Source: Chloroflexota bacterium
Lineage (GTDB): Bacteria; Chloroflexota; UBA6077
Direction: 5' to 3'
Length of the DNA: 59,469 bases
Assembly (NCBI GenBank): GCA_023380955.1
Contig: JAMCTB010000118.1
Span: 4,956-64,424, forward strand
Positions 17,288 through 25,693 of this stretch are shown here, one piece after another (the first letter of the stretch is position 1; each line of letters starts with the position of its first letter). The notes beneath the pieces are model-generated. The model saw only the letters and a list, made by a program, of their open reading frames with translations. It ran no database searches and was not told the DNA's origin. Made by a program: the position numbers and the translations under genes.

Positions 17288-17986
17288 ATGGGTTCGACCG
17301 GCACTCGGGTCGACACGAACATCTTTTCGATTGGTCAGTTGATCACGATCGTTCCAGAGTCAGCCGCGCATCACGAGCGGCCCGAGGCGGAGGGATATCC
17401 CAGCCGAATCGAGGACGTTCAGGAGGACGCGGTGGTGGTGTCGATGCCGATGCGGAGGCGAGCCCTCGTGGCCCTCCCCGTCGATACTGTCGTCTCGGCC
17501 TATTTTCATCGCGGCAGTGCCCGCTACTACTTTCGGGCGGTCGTGGGGGCGCGGTCGGAGAGCCCCTTCCCCGTTCTCTATCTGCGGGACGTCGGGGACA
17601 TGCAGAAGGACGAACGGCGCTCGCACGTGCGGGTCGACGCCTGCGTTGAGCTGGTGGACATGGTGATAGTGGACAGCGATGTGACGGACGGGCCCGATAA
17701 GCGGCCTACGCTGGTCGTCAACATCAGTGCCGGCGGACTGGGGCTCGTGTGCCGGCGGCCGATCCCCCCGGGCACTATCGTCCAGGTTACGGTGGATCTG
17801 CCCCGAGGGTTCGGACGCCTCGAAGCCGAGGCCGAGGCGGTCCGGTGCATCGAGATTGACCTGGCGGGCATCAAGAAGTGGAGGGTCGGCGTGGCCTTTC
17901 GGGACATGCCCGATGATCAGCGGGACAGGGTGACCGGCTTCGTTCTGTACCAGCAGCAACTGCTTCGACGAAGGGGGCTCTTGTAG
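17288..17986 (+). CDS. PilZ-domain cyclic-di-GMP receptor, YcgR-like
   Basis: 232 residues. An N-terminal YcgR-type domain (about 10-110) precedes a PilZ domain with both binding elements: RRSHVRV (RxxxR) and NISAGGLGL (NxSxxG). In YcgR proteins, cyclic-di-GMP binding makes the protein act as a brake on the motor. Its place between flhA and fliA supports that role. The HD-GYP protein at 3674 would lower the ligand level. Confidence 0.88.
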   Translation: MGSTGTRVDTNIFSIGQLITIVPESAAHHERPEAEGYPSRIEDVQEDAVVVSMPMRRRALVALPVDTVVSAYFHRGSARYYFRAVVGARSESPFPVLYLRDVGDMQKDERRSHVRVDACVELVDMVIVDSDVTDGPDKRPTLVVNISAGGLGLVCRRPIPPGTIVQVTVDLPRGFGRLEAEAEAVRCIEIDLAGIKKWRVGVAFRDMPDDQRDRVTGFVLYQQQLLRRRGLL

Positions 17987-17993
17987 GAGGTCG

Positions 17994-18209
17994 ATGGTGG
18001 GAAAGCTTCTGATCGCACTCTCCTTATACGTTGGACTCGGCTTCTTTTTCGGCTTGAACGCCGTTGCCTTACTCCGTGGTGCATCAGTGATGACCGCGAT
18101 GACGAGGGGCCTTTCAGCCCTGGCTCTCTTCGCAGCGCTGGGTGTGATCGCGAGCGTAGCCTCGCAAGTGCGGCCTCAGCGTGAAGCCGAGAGCCCGCAG
18201 GAGGAGTAG
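17994..18209 (+). CDS. Small two-helix membrane protein of unknown function
   Basis: 71 residues with two predicted membrane segments (LLIALSLYVGLGFFFGLNAV, about 5-26, and LSALALFAALGVIASVAS, about 41-58) and a charged tail. The gene starts 8 bases after the PilZ gene (GGAGGTCG before ATG) and precedes fliA, so it is part of the operon. I do not recognise the family. Coding is supported by a good ribosome binding site, tight spacing and a sensible hydrophobic pattern. Confidence 0.65.
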   Translation: MVGKLLIALSLYVGLGFFFGLNAVALLRGASVMTAMTRGLSALALFAALGVIASVASQVRPQREAESPQEE

Positions 18210-18282
18210 GCCATGTGCAGCAGTGCCGGAGGCGAGCGGCATCTTCCAGGGCGCGTTATGGGGGTAGAGGGGAGGTGATGGA

Positions 18283-19056
18283 GTGGCAGCGACGGCAGTA
18301 ACCGAGGAGCTATGGCAGGCTCACTGTACCAGGGGTGATCGAGCGGCTCGGGAAAGCATAATTCTGCAGTACGCTCCTCTCGTGAAGTACGTGGCAGGAA
18401 GGCTCTCCATTGCCCTGCCGCCGGTGCTGGACATGGATGACGTCCTTAGCGCGGGAATGGTGGGGTTGATTCGAGCCGTCGAGCACTTCGATCCCCGGCG
18501 CGGGGTTCCATTTGAGAACTACGCGGTGACCTGCATCAAGGGCGCGATCCTCGACCAGCTGAGGTCCCTGGACGCCATCTCTCGCTCCGTGCGCCAGAAG
18601 GCCAGAGAGATCGAAAAGGCCATGACTGCCCTGCAGACCGCCCTGGGTCGGCTGCCAACCGACAAGGAGGTGGCCGAGCAGATGGGGATGGAGGTGGACA
18701 GCTACCGCAGGATACTGACGGAGATCGGTCCCGCTACCCTCTCGCTGGACTCCATGATGGGAGGCGACGGCGAGGGGGACGTTGGCAGCTTGCTGTCGAC
18801 GCTGGAGGACCCCAACAGCCCCGATCCGGTCTCTCTGGCCGAGAGGCGAGGCCTGCTGGACTCCCTGGCCGAGGCGATCTCCCATCTGAGCGATAGGGAG
18901 AAGCTGCTGCTAGCCCTCTACTATAAAGAAGAGCTGACCATGCGGGAGATCAGCCGAGTGATGGGCGTGTCGGAGTCCAGGGTGTGTCAGCTCCACACTC
19001 GGGCGATCCTGCGGCTGAGGGCGCAGTTGCAGATATGGCGCCGGCAGGAGGATTAG
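18283..19056 (+). CDS. fliA: Flagellar sigma factor FliA (sigma-28)
   Basis: 257 residues. Region 2 (APLVKYVAGRLSIALPPVLD; DVLSAGMVGLIRAVEHFDP), region 3 (ALGRLPTDKEVAEQMGM) and region 4 (LALYYKEELTMREISRVMGV) are all present, matching FliA/WhiG-type factors. The GTG start follows a very strong GGGAGGTGATG. It should read the three TAAAG-N11-GCCGAT promoters in this window. Its anti-factor FlgM is encoded one gene downstream. Confidence 0.95.
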   Translation: MAATAVTEELWQAHCTRGDRAARESIILQYAPLVKYVAGRLSIALPPVLDMDDVLSAGMVGLIRAVEHFDPRRGVPFENYAVTCIKGAILDQLRSLDAISRSVRQKAREIEKAMTALQTALGRLPTDKEVAEQMGMEVDSYRRILTEIGPATLSLDSMMGGDGEGDVGSLLSTLEDPNSPDPVSLAERRGLLDSLAEAISHLSDREKLLLALYYKEELTMREISRVMGVSESRVCQLHTRAILRLRAQLQIWRRQED

Positions 19057-19058
19057 CG

Positions 19059-19841
19059 ATGATTCGAGGCGTGCAGTCGGCCATGGAGGGCATGAGGGCG
19101 CAGCTGGCCCGACAGGAGGTCGTGGCGCGGAACCTGGACAACCTCACGACTCCCAGTTTCAAGCAGGAGAATGGGGCAATCGATGGTTTTGCGGCGACCC
19201 TGGGCCGGATGGAAACCAGGGTGGCGCGCAGCCCCTTGCAGCTGGCGGCGGCCACCAGGGTGCTGGGCAGCCTGGGGGTCGACACCGTGATCGATAGGGT
19301 CTCCGTCGACTTCCGCCAGGGGCGGATGGAGGAGACCCACAGGCCTCTGGACGTTGCCCTGGTGGGCGACGGTTTTCTCCAGGTGAGGACGCCGGACGGA
19401 CCTCTCTTCTTTCGTGGCGGTCCCCTCTATCGTGATGCCGGCGGGACGCTGGTGACGTCGGAGGGGTACCAGCTTCTGGGGGCCGACGGCCAGGAGCTGG
19501 TGCTGCCGGGAGACGTGGTGTCCATCGGGGGCAACGGGGACATTACCGTCGATAACAAGCCCGCTGGAACCCTGGCGGTAGTGGAGTTCGCGCCCGGGAC
19601 GACCTTGAGCAAGGTTGGGCGGGAGTTCTACACGCCCGACCCGCAGGATGCCATGCCGCCGGTTGCCGCCACCAACACGGCGGTAAAGCAGGGCTTCCTG
19701 GAAGCGTCCAATGTGGACGAGGTTTCCGCGATGACCGATCTGGTATCGATAACCCGGGCGTACCAGGCGAACCAGAGGATCCTGCAGGCCGAGGACGAAC
19801 TGCTGGGAAAAGCGGTCAACGAAGTCGGCCGGGTGACGTAG
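19059..19841 (+). CDS. Flagellar rod protein of the FlgF/FlgG family
   Basis: 260 residues from ATG 19059, which is preceded by CAGGAGGATTAG at the end of fliA. The N-terminal MIRGVQSAMEGMRAQLARQE and the C-terminal VSITRAYQANQRILQAEDE are the coiled rod signatures. The middle (LDVALVGDGFLQVRTPDG; LVTSEGYQLLGADGQEL) fits FlgF/FlgG. Only one such gene is here, while many genomes have two in tandem. I cannot tell FlgF from FlgG with confidence; the LARQEVVARNLDNL start leans to FlgF. Confidence 0.85.
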   Translation: MIRGVQSAMEGMRAQLARQEVVARNLDNLTTPSFKQENGAIDGFAATLGRMETRVARSPLQLAAATRVLGSLGVDTVIDRVSVDFRQGRMEETHRPLDVALVGDGFLQVRTPDGPLFFRGGPLYRDAGGTLVTSEGYQLLGADGQELVLPGDVVSIGGNGDITVDNKPAGTLAVVEFAPGTTLSKVGREFYTPDPQDAMPPVAATNTAVKQGFLEASNVDEVSAMTDLVSITRAYQANQRILQAEDELLGKAVNEVGRVT

Positions 19842-19851
19842 GAGCCAGGCC

Positions 19852-19878
19852 TAAAGATCTAGGGTAGCGTGCCGATTA
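19852..19878 (+). promoter_or_regulatory. Sigma-28 promoter of the flgM operon
   Basis: TAAAGATC (19852-19859), 11-base spacer, GCCGATTA (19871-19878): almost the FliA consensus with exact spacing. It would make flgM, flgN, flgK, flgL, fliW and csrA dependent on FliA. Confidence 0.88.
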
Positions 19879-19930
19879 TTAGTGATGGGATCAGGTGGGC
19901 CAAGGTAGTCCTCCGGGGGTGAATAGCAGC

Positions 19931-20230
19931 ATGGATATCTCCAGCAGCGGCGCAACTCAATCCAGTACTGTCCGGGACTCTCACAGGACGCAGGAGCTGG
20001 ACCAGGCGCAGCGGCGGGTGCGTGAGGGCGCTCGACGGCAGTCGGGAGCGGATGAGGCCGTGATCTCCGATAAGGGCCAGCTTCTGAAGAAGCTGGGTGA
20101 AGCGGTCCGGGATTCCTCCGACGTGCGCGACGAGAAGGTAGCTGAACTGCGAGCAGCCATCGAGCATGGGAGATATCAACTGTCCTACGCGGAGATTGCC
20201 AAGGCGCTCCTGGCGTCGAGGACGAAATGA
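19931..20230 (+). CDS. flgM: Anti-sigma-28 factor FlgM
   Basis: 99 residues from ATG 19931, favoured because CCGGGGGTGA lies nine bases upstream; a GTG at 19895 is possible but unsupported. The C-terminal half carries the FliA-binding helices (VAELRAAIEHGRYQLSYAEI) and the N-terminal half is Ser/Gln/Arg-rich and probably disordered. FlgM holds FliA inactive until it is exported through the finished hook. The stop overlaps the flgN start (ATGA). Confidence 0.92.
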   Translation: MDISSSGATQSSTVRDSHRTQELDQAQRRVREGARRQSGADEAVISDKGQLLKKLGEAVRDSSDVRDEKVAELRAAIEHGRYQLSYAEIAKALLASRTK

Positions 20231-20763
20231 CACTCAAGCAAGCGACAGTGCAATCCTCGGCTCGGTGCTCGAATCGGTGCTCCGAGCTAATCGCGGTTAT
20301 GCGTGAGCAGGAGCGTCTCTGCGCCAGGCTGCTGGAGCTCTCTCGAGGAGAGCGAGAGGCGATGCTGGCGGGGAGCGTGGATCTCCTGGAGAACGTAACC
20401 CGGGACAAGAGCGACCTGATCGCGGAGATGGACCGGCTGGAGCAGAAGCGGCGTGGCGTCGCGGTCCAGCTGGCTCGCGAAGTGGGTCTCCCCACCGAAA
20501 TCTCCCTGCTGGCGCTGGCTGCCCGAGTGGGAGGAAACGAGGCGGAGGAGCTGCTGGACACGCGCCATCGAGTGGCCCAGTCTGTAGCCAGGCTCAGGGA
20601 GACCAACGAGGGCAACATCCAGTTGATGCGCAAGTCGCTGGAGACCGTCAGGGACTCAATCCGGCAACTTCGCCGCGCAACGGGCACTGGAAACAGCTAT
20701 ACGTGGAGCGGGCAGCCTCGGCTGAGCGCGGCCGGCACCCTTGCGGTAGATTGCCACGCTTGA
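20227..20763 (+). CDS. flgN: Flagellar export chaperone FlgN
   Basis: 178 residues, mostly helical (LIAVMREQERLCARLLELS; ENVTRDKSDLIAEMDRLEQK), matching the FlgN fold. It is the chaperone for hook-filament junction proteins FlgK and FlgL, which are encoded next. It overlaps flgM by four bases. The last 30 residues are outside the fold and low in similarity to it. Confidence 0.88.
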   Translation: MTLKQATVQSSARCSNRCSELIAVMREQERLCARLLELSRGEREAMLAGSVDLLENVTRDKSDLIAEMDRLEQKRRGVAVQLAREVGLPTEISLLALAARVGGNEAEELLDTRHRVAQSVARLRETNEGNIQLMRKSLETVRDSIRQLRRATGTGNSYTWSGQPRLSAAGTLAVDCHA

Positions 20764-20782
20764 GCCCCGCACGAGGTAGCGA

Positions 20783-22396
20783 ATGACTTCCACCTTCTTC
20801 GGTCTGAATATCGCCGTCAGCGCCCTGATGGCACAGCAGAGGGCGCTGGACATTACTGCCCACAACGTGGCCAATGCCAACACCGAGGGCTACACCCGTC
20901 AGGATGCCCACATGGTGGCGGCTGATCCCTTCCCTGTGCCCACGGCCTCTATCGCCGGACAGGCCGGCCAGCTTGGAACGGGGGTGATCGTCAAAGAGAT
21001 CCGAAGGATGCGGGACCAGTTCCTCGACAGCCAGGTCCGCAGCCAGGTGGGCTCCCTGGGCTACTGGCAAACCAAGCAGGACTACCTGGCGCAAATCGAG
21101 GCACTCTTCAACGAGCCTTCGGACCAGGGGATCAACAGCCTGCTCACGAAGTTCTGGGGCGCGTGGCAAGACCTGGCCGCCAGTCCCAAGGACTATGCCG
21201 CCCGGGTGGCGCTGGTTCAGAGCGGAACCTTGCTGGCCGACGTGATCCAGCGAGATTACAAACAGATGGTCGCTCTTCAGAAGCAGGCCGACACCGAAAT
21301 CGACTCGAAGCTGGTCGAGGTCAACGGTTGGCTGAAGGACGTCGCCGAGTTGAACAAGCGTATCGGCGCGGTGGAGGTCCAGGTTGCCAGCGACCTCGAT
21401 CCAAAGGTCCTGGTCCACCAGGACCAGGCGAACGACCTGAGGGACCGGAGGGACCTGGTCCTGGACAACCTTGCTCGTGCCGTGGGGGTCAGCTACCAGG
21501 AGCAGGATGACGGGACGGTGACGGTTTGGCTGCCAGGCAGCGGCGGCACGCAGCAGACTCTGGTGCAGGGTGGCACCGTCAACGGCCTGAGCTATGGAAA
21601 GGTCGCTCTGCCCGCGCCGAATAGTGCCTACAGCATAGGCCACGTCTATTGGAATGACCCCTCCAATCCTCCTACAAATCCGGACGCAGGAATAGGCGAG
21701 AGCGAACTGAAGGGATTGCTGGAGACCCGGAACGTCACCTTGAATCCCTCGTCGGCTGCCCTGGCGGCTCTCAGCCCTGGCTACGGGAATCCGGATTTCG
21801 GGCAGAGCTTCACCTGGCGGCTGGACCAACTGGCATCCCAGTTGATCACCCTGGTGAACAACGGTACGCCCCCCAGCAACCTGGGACACACCACCGGATA
21901 CAACCTGGTCGACACGACTCCTCGCGTCTTCTTCGGGTCTGCAGATGCGACGCCCAGCACGGGCGCCGCCGACATCCGGGTCAATCCCAACCTGGGAACC
22001 AACCCCAACCTGGTCGCGGCAGCCTCAGCCCCTGGACAGGACGGCGATGGGCAGCGCGCGAACGACATCGCCGATGCGCTGCGGGACACCAAGGTCTCCA
22101 TCGTGAGCGACACTCTCGGGGCGACCGTCACGGCCTCTCTCAACGACTGGTACAGGGCGATGATCGCCAAGTTGGGGGTGGACGGGCAGCAGGCGAACGA
22201 CATGGTGACCAACCAGAAGTCCCTGGTGGACCGCCTGACCAAGAACCGTGAATCCTTCTCGGGGGTCTCCCTGGATGAGGAGGCTGCCAACGTGGTCCGG
22301 TTTGAACGGGCGTTCCAAGCGGCCGCTCGAGTGATGAACGCCATGGACGAGATGCTGGATAAGCTGGTCAACAGCGTGGGTATCGTCGGACGGTAA
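20783..22396 (+). CDS. flgK: Hook-filament junction protein FlgK (HAP1)
   Basis: 537 residues. N-terminal rod-type sequence (ALDITAHNVANANTEGYTRQ) and C-terminal DEEAANVVRFERAFQAAARV, the standard FlgK ends; a variable middle. It joins hook to filament with FlgL. The start follows ACGAGGTAGCG. It is followed by flgL after 22 bases. Confidence 0.95.
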   Translation: MTSTFFGLNIAVSALMAQQRALDITAHNVANANTEGYTRQDAHMVAADPFPVPTASIAGQAGQLGTGVIVKEIRRMRDQFLDSQVRSQVGSLGYWQTKQDYLAQIEALFNEPSDQGINSLLTKFWGAWQDLAASPKDYAARVALVQSGTLLADVIQRDYKQMVALQKQADTEIDSKLVEVNGWLKDVAELNKRIGAVEVQVASDLDPKVLVHQDQANDLRDRRDLVLDNLARAVGVSYQEQDDGTVTVWLPGSGGTQQTLVQGGTVNGLSYGKVALPAPNSAYSIGHVYWNDPSNPPTNPDAGIGESELKGLLETRNVTLNPSSAALAALSPGYGNPDFGQSFTWRLDQLASQLITLVNNGTPPSNLGHTTGYNLVDTTPRVFFGSADATPSTGAADIRVNPNLGTNPNLVAAASAPGQDGDGQRANDIADALRDTKVSIVSDTLGATVTASLNDWYRAMIAKLGVDGQQANDMVTNQKSLVDRLTKNRESFSGVSLDEEAANVVRFERAFQAAARVMNAMDEMLDKLVNSVGIVGR

Positions 22397-22418
22397 CCCG
22401 TGATTAGGGGGTGAGTGC

Positions 22419-23321
22419 ATGCGCATAACGAGCCGAATGATGGTGGACAACCTCCGCCAGAACATCAACTACAACAGCGAGCACCTGGCGGAACTCCAGG
22501 ATCAGCTGTCTTCCGGGAAGAGGCTCCGCAAGCCCTCCGACGACCCGCAGGCGGTGAGCCGCGCCCTAACCTTGAGGACCACCTCTGCTGAGTACGATCA
22601 GTACAAGCGAAACATCTCCTCCGCCAGGGGCTGGATGGAGGCCAGCGACACCGCTCTCAATCAGATAGGCGACTCCTTGAGGCGCGCCCGCGACATCTCC
22701 CTGCGAGGGTCCTCCAACGCCCTGGACAAAGATGCCCTGAAGGCGCTGGGCAAGCAGGTGGACAACTTCCTTCAGGAGGCGCTGCAGGCAGGCAACACGA
22801 CGCACGAGGGCAGGTACATCTTCGGAGGGTTCCAGGTCGGGCCGGGGACGATGCCCTTCGGAGAGCTCACGGTTACTCCGTCGATAGTGTACAGGGGCGA
22901 TTCCAATGAGATGAAGCTGGAGATCGCCCCGGGTGTGCAGCTTGGGGTAAACGTCTGGGGAAACGTGACCGTTGGCACCGACCAGGTGCTGACGAACGGC
23001 CTCCAGGCCATGCTGAGTATCCGGGACCAGCTTCTCAACTCCGCTACGGTGACTCTCGGCCAGATCGAACAACTCACCACTGCCCTGGACGAGCTGCCGG
23101 CTGTCAGGAGCACCGTCGGTGCCAAGATGGAGCGGATCAACCAGACGGAGGATGCCATCAAAGAGATGCAGACCAACGTAACGTTGATGCTGTCCCGAGA
23201 GCAGGACGCCGACGTGGCCGAGGTGATGACGAAGCTGATGATGCAGGAGAACGTCTACAAGGCCGCGCTGAACGTAGGTGCCCGGGTTATCCAGCCGAGC
23301 CTATTGGATTTCCTGAAATAG
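22419..23321 (+). CDS. flgL: Hook-filament junction protein FlgL (HAP3)
   Basis: 300 residues, flagellin-like at both ends: MRITSRMMVDNLRQNINYNS with SSGKRLRKPSDDPQAVSRAL, and a C-terminal ALNVGARVIQPSLLDFLK. This matches FlgL size and motifs. It is the second adaptor between hook and filament. A GGGGGTGAG lies before the ATG. Confidence 0.94.
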   Translation: MRITSRMMVDNLRQNINYNSEHLAELQDQLSSGKRLRKPSDDPQAVSRALTLRTTSAEYDQYKRNISSARGWMEASDTALNQIGDSLRRARDISLRGSSNALDKDALKALGKQVDNFLQEALQAGNTTHEGRYIFGGFQVGPGTMPFGELTVTPSIVYRGDSNEMKLEIAPGVQLGVNVWGNVTVGTDQVLTNGLQAMLSIRDQLLNSATVTLGQIEQLTTALDELPAVRSTVGAKMERINQTEDAIKEMQTNVTLMLSREQDADVAEVMTKLMMQENVYKAALNVGARVIQPSLLDFLK

Positions 23322-23339
23322 CTATGGCGGGGGTGTAAG

Positions 23340-23876
23340 GTGCAGGTCACTGTTGTCCTGGGCGAGACCGTCGAGCGAGTGGAGGTGCCGGAGGAGGAGC
23401 TTCTGTCCTTCCCGAGGGGCGTGATCGGCTTCGAGGAGTTCACCCGCTACGCCCTCTTTGAACTGGAGCAGCCGCTATACCTTCTTCAAGCGGTGGAAGA
23501 CCCCGACGTGGGGTTCCTTCTGCTGGATCCGCTGCTGGTGGCCGCCGGCTACGACGCGTCCCTATCCGGCGACGACCGGGCACTTCTGAAGGTGAGGAGT
23601 GCGCGGCAGACGAAGCTGCTGTCCGTCGTTACCCTGTCGGCAGAGGGGACTCCGGCCACGGTCAACCTGCGAGCGCCCCTGGCCATCAACCTCGACGAGG
23701 GGCTGGGGACGCAGATCATCCCGCAGGAGAGCCCCTATCCGGTTCGCTACCCCTTACCCGTCTCTCCCGAGGGGGAGTTGATGCTGGATGCCCCGACCTC
23801 GGGCCGGTCCGGGCGGGCCGGTGGAAGACGAAACGGCTCCCGAGAGCGGCAGGAGGCTACCCAGTGCTTATCCTGA
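23340..23876 (+). CDS. fliW: Flagellar assembly factor FliW
   Basis: 178 residues from GTG 23340. The motif LSFPRGVIGFEEFTRYALFE and the later PATVNLRAPLAINLDEGLG are FliW hallmarks. FliW binds flagellin in the cytoplasm; when freed it binds and blocks CsrA. The last 35 residues are a low-complexity Arg/Gly tail that overlaps the csrA start by 13 bases, so the two are coupled. Confidence 0.93.
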   Translation: MQVTVVLGETVERVEVPEEELLSFPRGVIGFEEFTRYALFELEQPLYLLQAVEDPDVGFLLLDPLLVAAGYDASLSGDDRALLKVRSARQTKLLSVVTLSAEGTPATVNLRAPLAINLDEGLGTQIIPQESPYPVRYPLPVSPEGELMLDAPTSGRSGRAGGRRNGSRERQEATQCLS

Positions 23877-24118
23877 CGCGGCGCGGCGGCGAGGCGATCA
23901 ACATAGGTGGGGATGTGGAGATCACCGTCCTGGAGGTGAGCGGCGACTACGTTCGCTTGGGCATCCAGGCCCCACGGAACGTGCCCGTGTTGCGCAAGGA
24001 GCTGAGGGACGAGGTGGAGCAACAGAACCGCCTTGCCGCCTCCCTGCAAGGTAGACTGCCGCGGCAGCTCGCGGGCAGCCTCAAACGAAACCCGATGGAG
24101 AAGAGCCTCCGCCCGTGA
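23864..24118 (+). CDS. csrA: Carbon storage regulator CsrA
   Basis: 84 residues from GTG 23864 with AGGAGG at 23851-23856. LILTRRGGEAINIGGDVEIT and VRLGIQAPRNVPVLRKEL are the RNA-binding CsrA core; the C-terminal 25 residues are an extension. It represses translation by binding GGA sites near ribosome binding sites. The flagellin leader at 47098-47152 carries two candidate sites. It ends four bases from the convergent glycosyltransferase gene. Confidence 0.94.
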   Translation: MLILTRRGGEAINIGGDVEITVLEVSGDYVRLGIQAPRNVPVLRKELRDEVEQQNRLAASLQGRLPRQLAGSLKRNPMEKSLRP

Positions 24119-24122
24119 CGGC

Positions 24123-25670
24123 TTAGAGCCGGCCCTCCCAGTGGTCGGCCAGCAGCCAGGCCTCGATGGCCTCCCTCTCTCTGCCCAGCGCCTTCAGTGC
24201 GGCCGCCAGGTATCGGTAATTCACCGGGTCCTTGGGTGCGGCGTCGATGGCCCCGGCGAAGCACTGGGCGGCATCGACGAAATCCCGCCTCCCCAGGAGA
24301 TCTATCCCCCTCTGCTGCTGGCTCATCGCCCCGTTGGAGGGCTGCTGCCGAGATGTGGAGCCGGCGGGCGTGGCCGCGGTCCGAAGGCGAGATAGCAGCT
24401 TCTTGGCCTGTTCCGCGCGCAGCAATCCTCTGGACTCGGCCTCACGAACGGCGGCGACGGCCTCCTCTACTCTGCCCTGCTGCCGGCGGAGCTGGGAGAG
24501 GATGATCCATGGCTCGGCGCTCCTGGTCGACGAGAGAAGCCCGGCCAACAGGCTCTCGGCCTCGGCCACCATGCCGGAGTCGAGGTAAAGCCGCACCAGG
24601 AAAGTGGCGGCCATCGACCAATCAGGTGAGTGCTTTCTGGCTCTCTCGGCCCACTCTACGGCGGACTGCTTCTGGCCGACGGCCCGCGAGGCTTCGGCGA
24701 TGGCCAATTCCACCCACGCATCCGGCGGACGCATGCCCCGGACCGGCTGCTGCATCGCCTGATAGGTAGCCAGCAGAGACTGGAGGGCATCCGCAGGCTG
24801 CCCTCGAAGCAGGGTCAGGCGAGCCAGCAGGAACCGGAAGTGGGGGTGGCCCGGAAACTCCTCCAGAGCCTGTCTCAGGAGCCGTTCCATCGAAGCCCGA
24901 TCGTCTCGGATGTCAAGGATGGAAACGCAGGTGGCGTAGGCCAGGAAGCGGGTGTAGTGGAACGCCTTGCGGGACCGAGAGCGGGCGAGGAACTCGCGCA
25001 TGTCCGCCAGCCCCTCCTCCAGCCTGCCAACGTTGGTGAGAGAGTGCCCCCGGTAGAAGAGGAGATCGACCTGCTCGGGGTGCACGGCGATCTGGCGCTC
25101 GATAACGGGCAGGTTGCGTTTGCTCTTCTGCCGAATGACCTCGACGGATCGATACCCGGTGTGCTGCACCACGATGTCGGTACCGGCGAGCCGCAGGCCC
25201 AGGCGGGCGAGATCGGGGGCCACGGTCTCGTGGATGGCTCCGGAGAAGCTGATCCCCAGACCGTTGCGGAACAGCCGCACGTGCTCGACCGAGTTCACCC
25301 TGCCATCGGGCTCGAGGCTGCTGACCAGGCAGGCGTAGGCGTCGGCCTTCCCGGAGACGGCCGCGCGCCCCAGTTGGGCTACGGCGGTTGGACTCAGCCG
25401 GTCGTCGGCGTCCAGCCAGAAAACCCAGTCGCTGGTGGCGTGCCGGAGCGACTCGTTGCGGGCCGCGGCGAAGTCGTCGATCCAGTCGAAGCGAACGACC
25501 TTCGCCCGCAGCGCCTCGGCGATCTTCACCGTGTCGTCGGAGGACCCGGTGTCCACCACGATGATCTCCGACGGCAGGTTGCCGAGGGATTCCAGACATG
25601 GGCCGAGGTTCTCTGCTTCGTCCTTGACGATCATGCAGACGGAGATGGCGGGCGACAGGGTATTCTTCAT
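24123..25670 (-). CDS. GT2 glycosyltransferase with TPR region
   Basis: 515 residues from ATG 25670, which is preceded by AGGTGACC; longer in-frame starts lack support. The GT-A domain (about 8-230) has SVCMIVKDEAENLGPCLES and the DxD-bearing WLDADDRLSP. The rest is helical repeats of the TPR type, ending in a unit (YRYLAAALKALGREREAIEA) that recurs at the end of the neighbours. A close paralogue of the next gene and of the one at 28255. Likely adds sugars to flagellin or extends its glycan; this follows from location. Last gene of the minus-strand operon. Confidence 0.85.
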   Translation of the reverse strand: MKNTLSPAISVCMIVKDEAENLGPCLESLGNLPSEIIVVDTGSSDDTVKIAEALRAKVVRFDWIDDFAAARNESLRHATSDWVFWLDADDRLSPTAVAQLGRAAVSGKADAYACLVSSLEPDGRVNSVEHVRLFRNGLGISFSGAIHETVAPDLARLGLRLAGTDIVVQHTGYRSVEVIRQKSKRNLPVIERQIAVHPEQVDLLFYRGHSLTNVGRLEEGLADMREFLARSRSRKAFHYTRFLAYATCVSILDIRDDRASMERLLRQALEEFPGHPHFRFLLARLTLLRGQPADALQSLLATYQAMQQPVRGMRPPDAWVELAIAEASRAVGQKQSAVEWAERARKHSPDWSMAATFLVRLYLDSGMVAEAESLLAGLLSSTRSAEPWIILSQLRRQQGRVEEAVAAVREAESRGLLRAEQAKKLLSRLRTAATPAGSTSRQQPSNGAMSQQQRGIDLLGRRDFVDAAQCFAGAIDAAPKDPVNYRYLAAALKALGREREAIEAWLLADHWEGRL

Positions 25671-25693
25671 GCGGTCACCTCTGTTTCGTTGGG

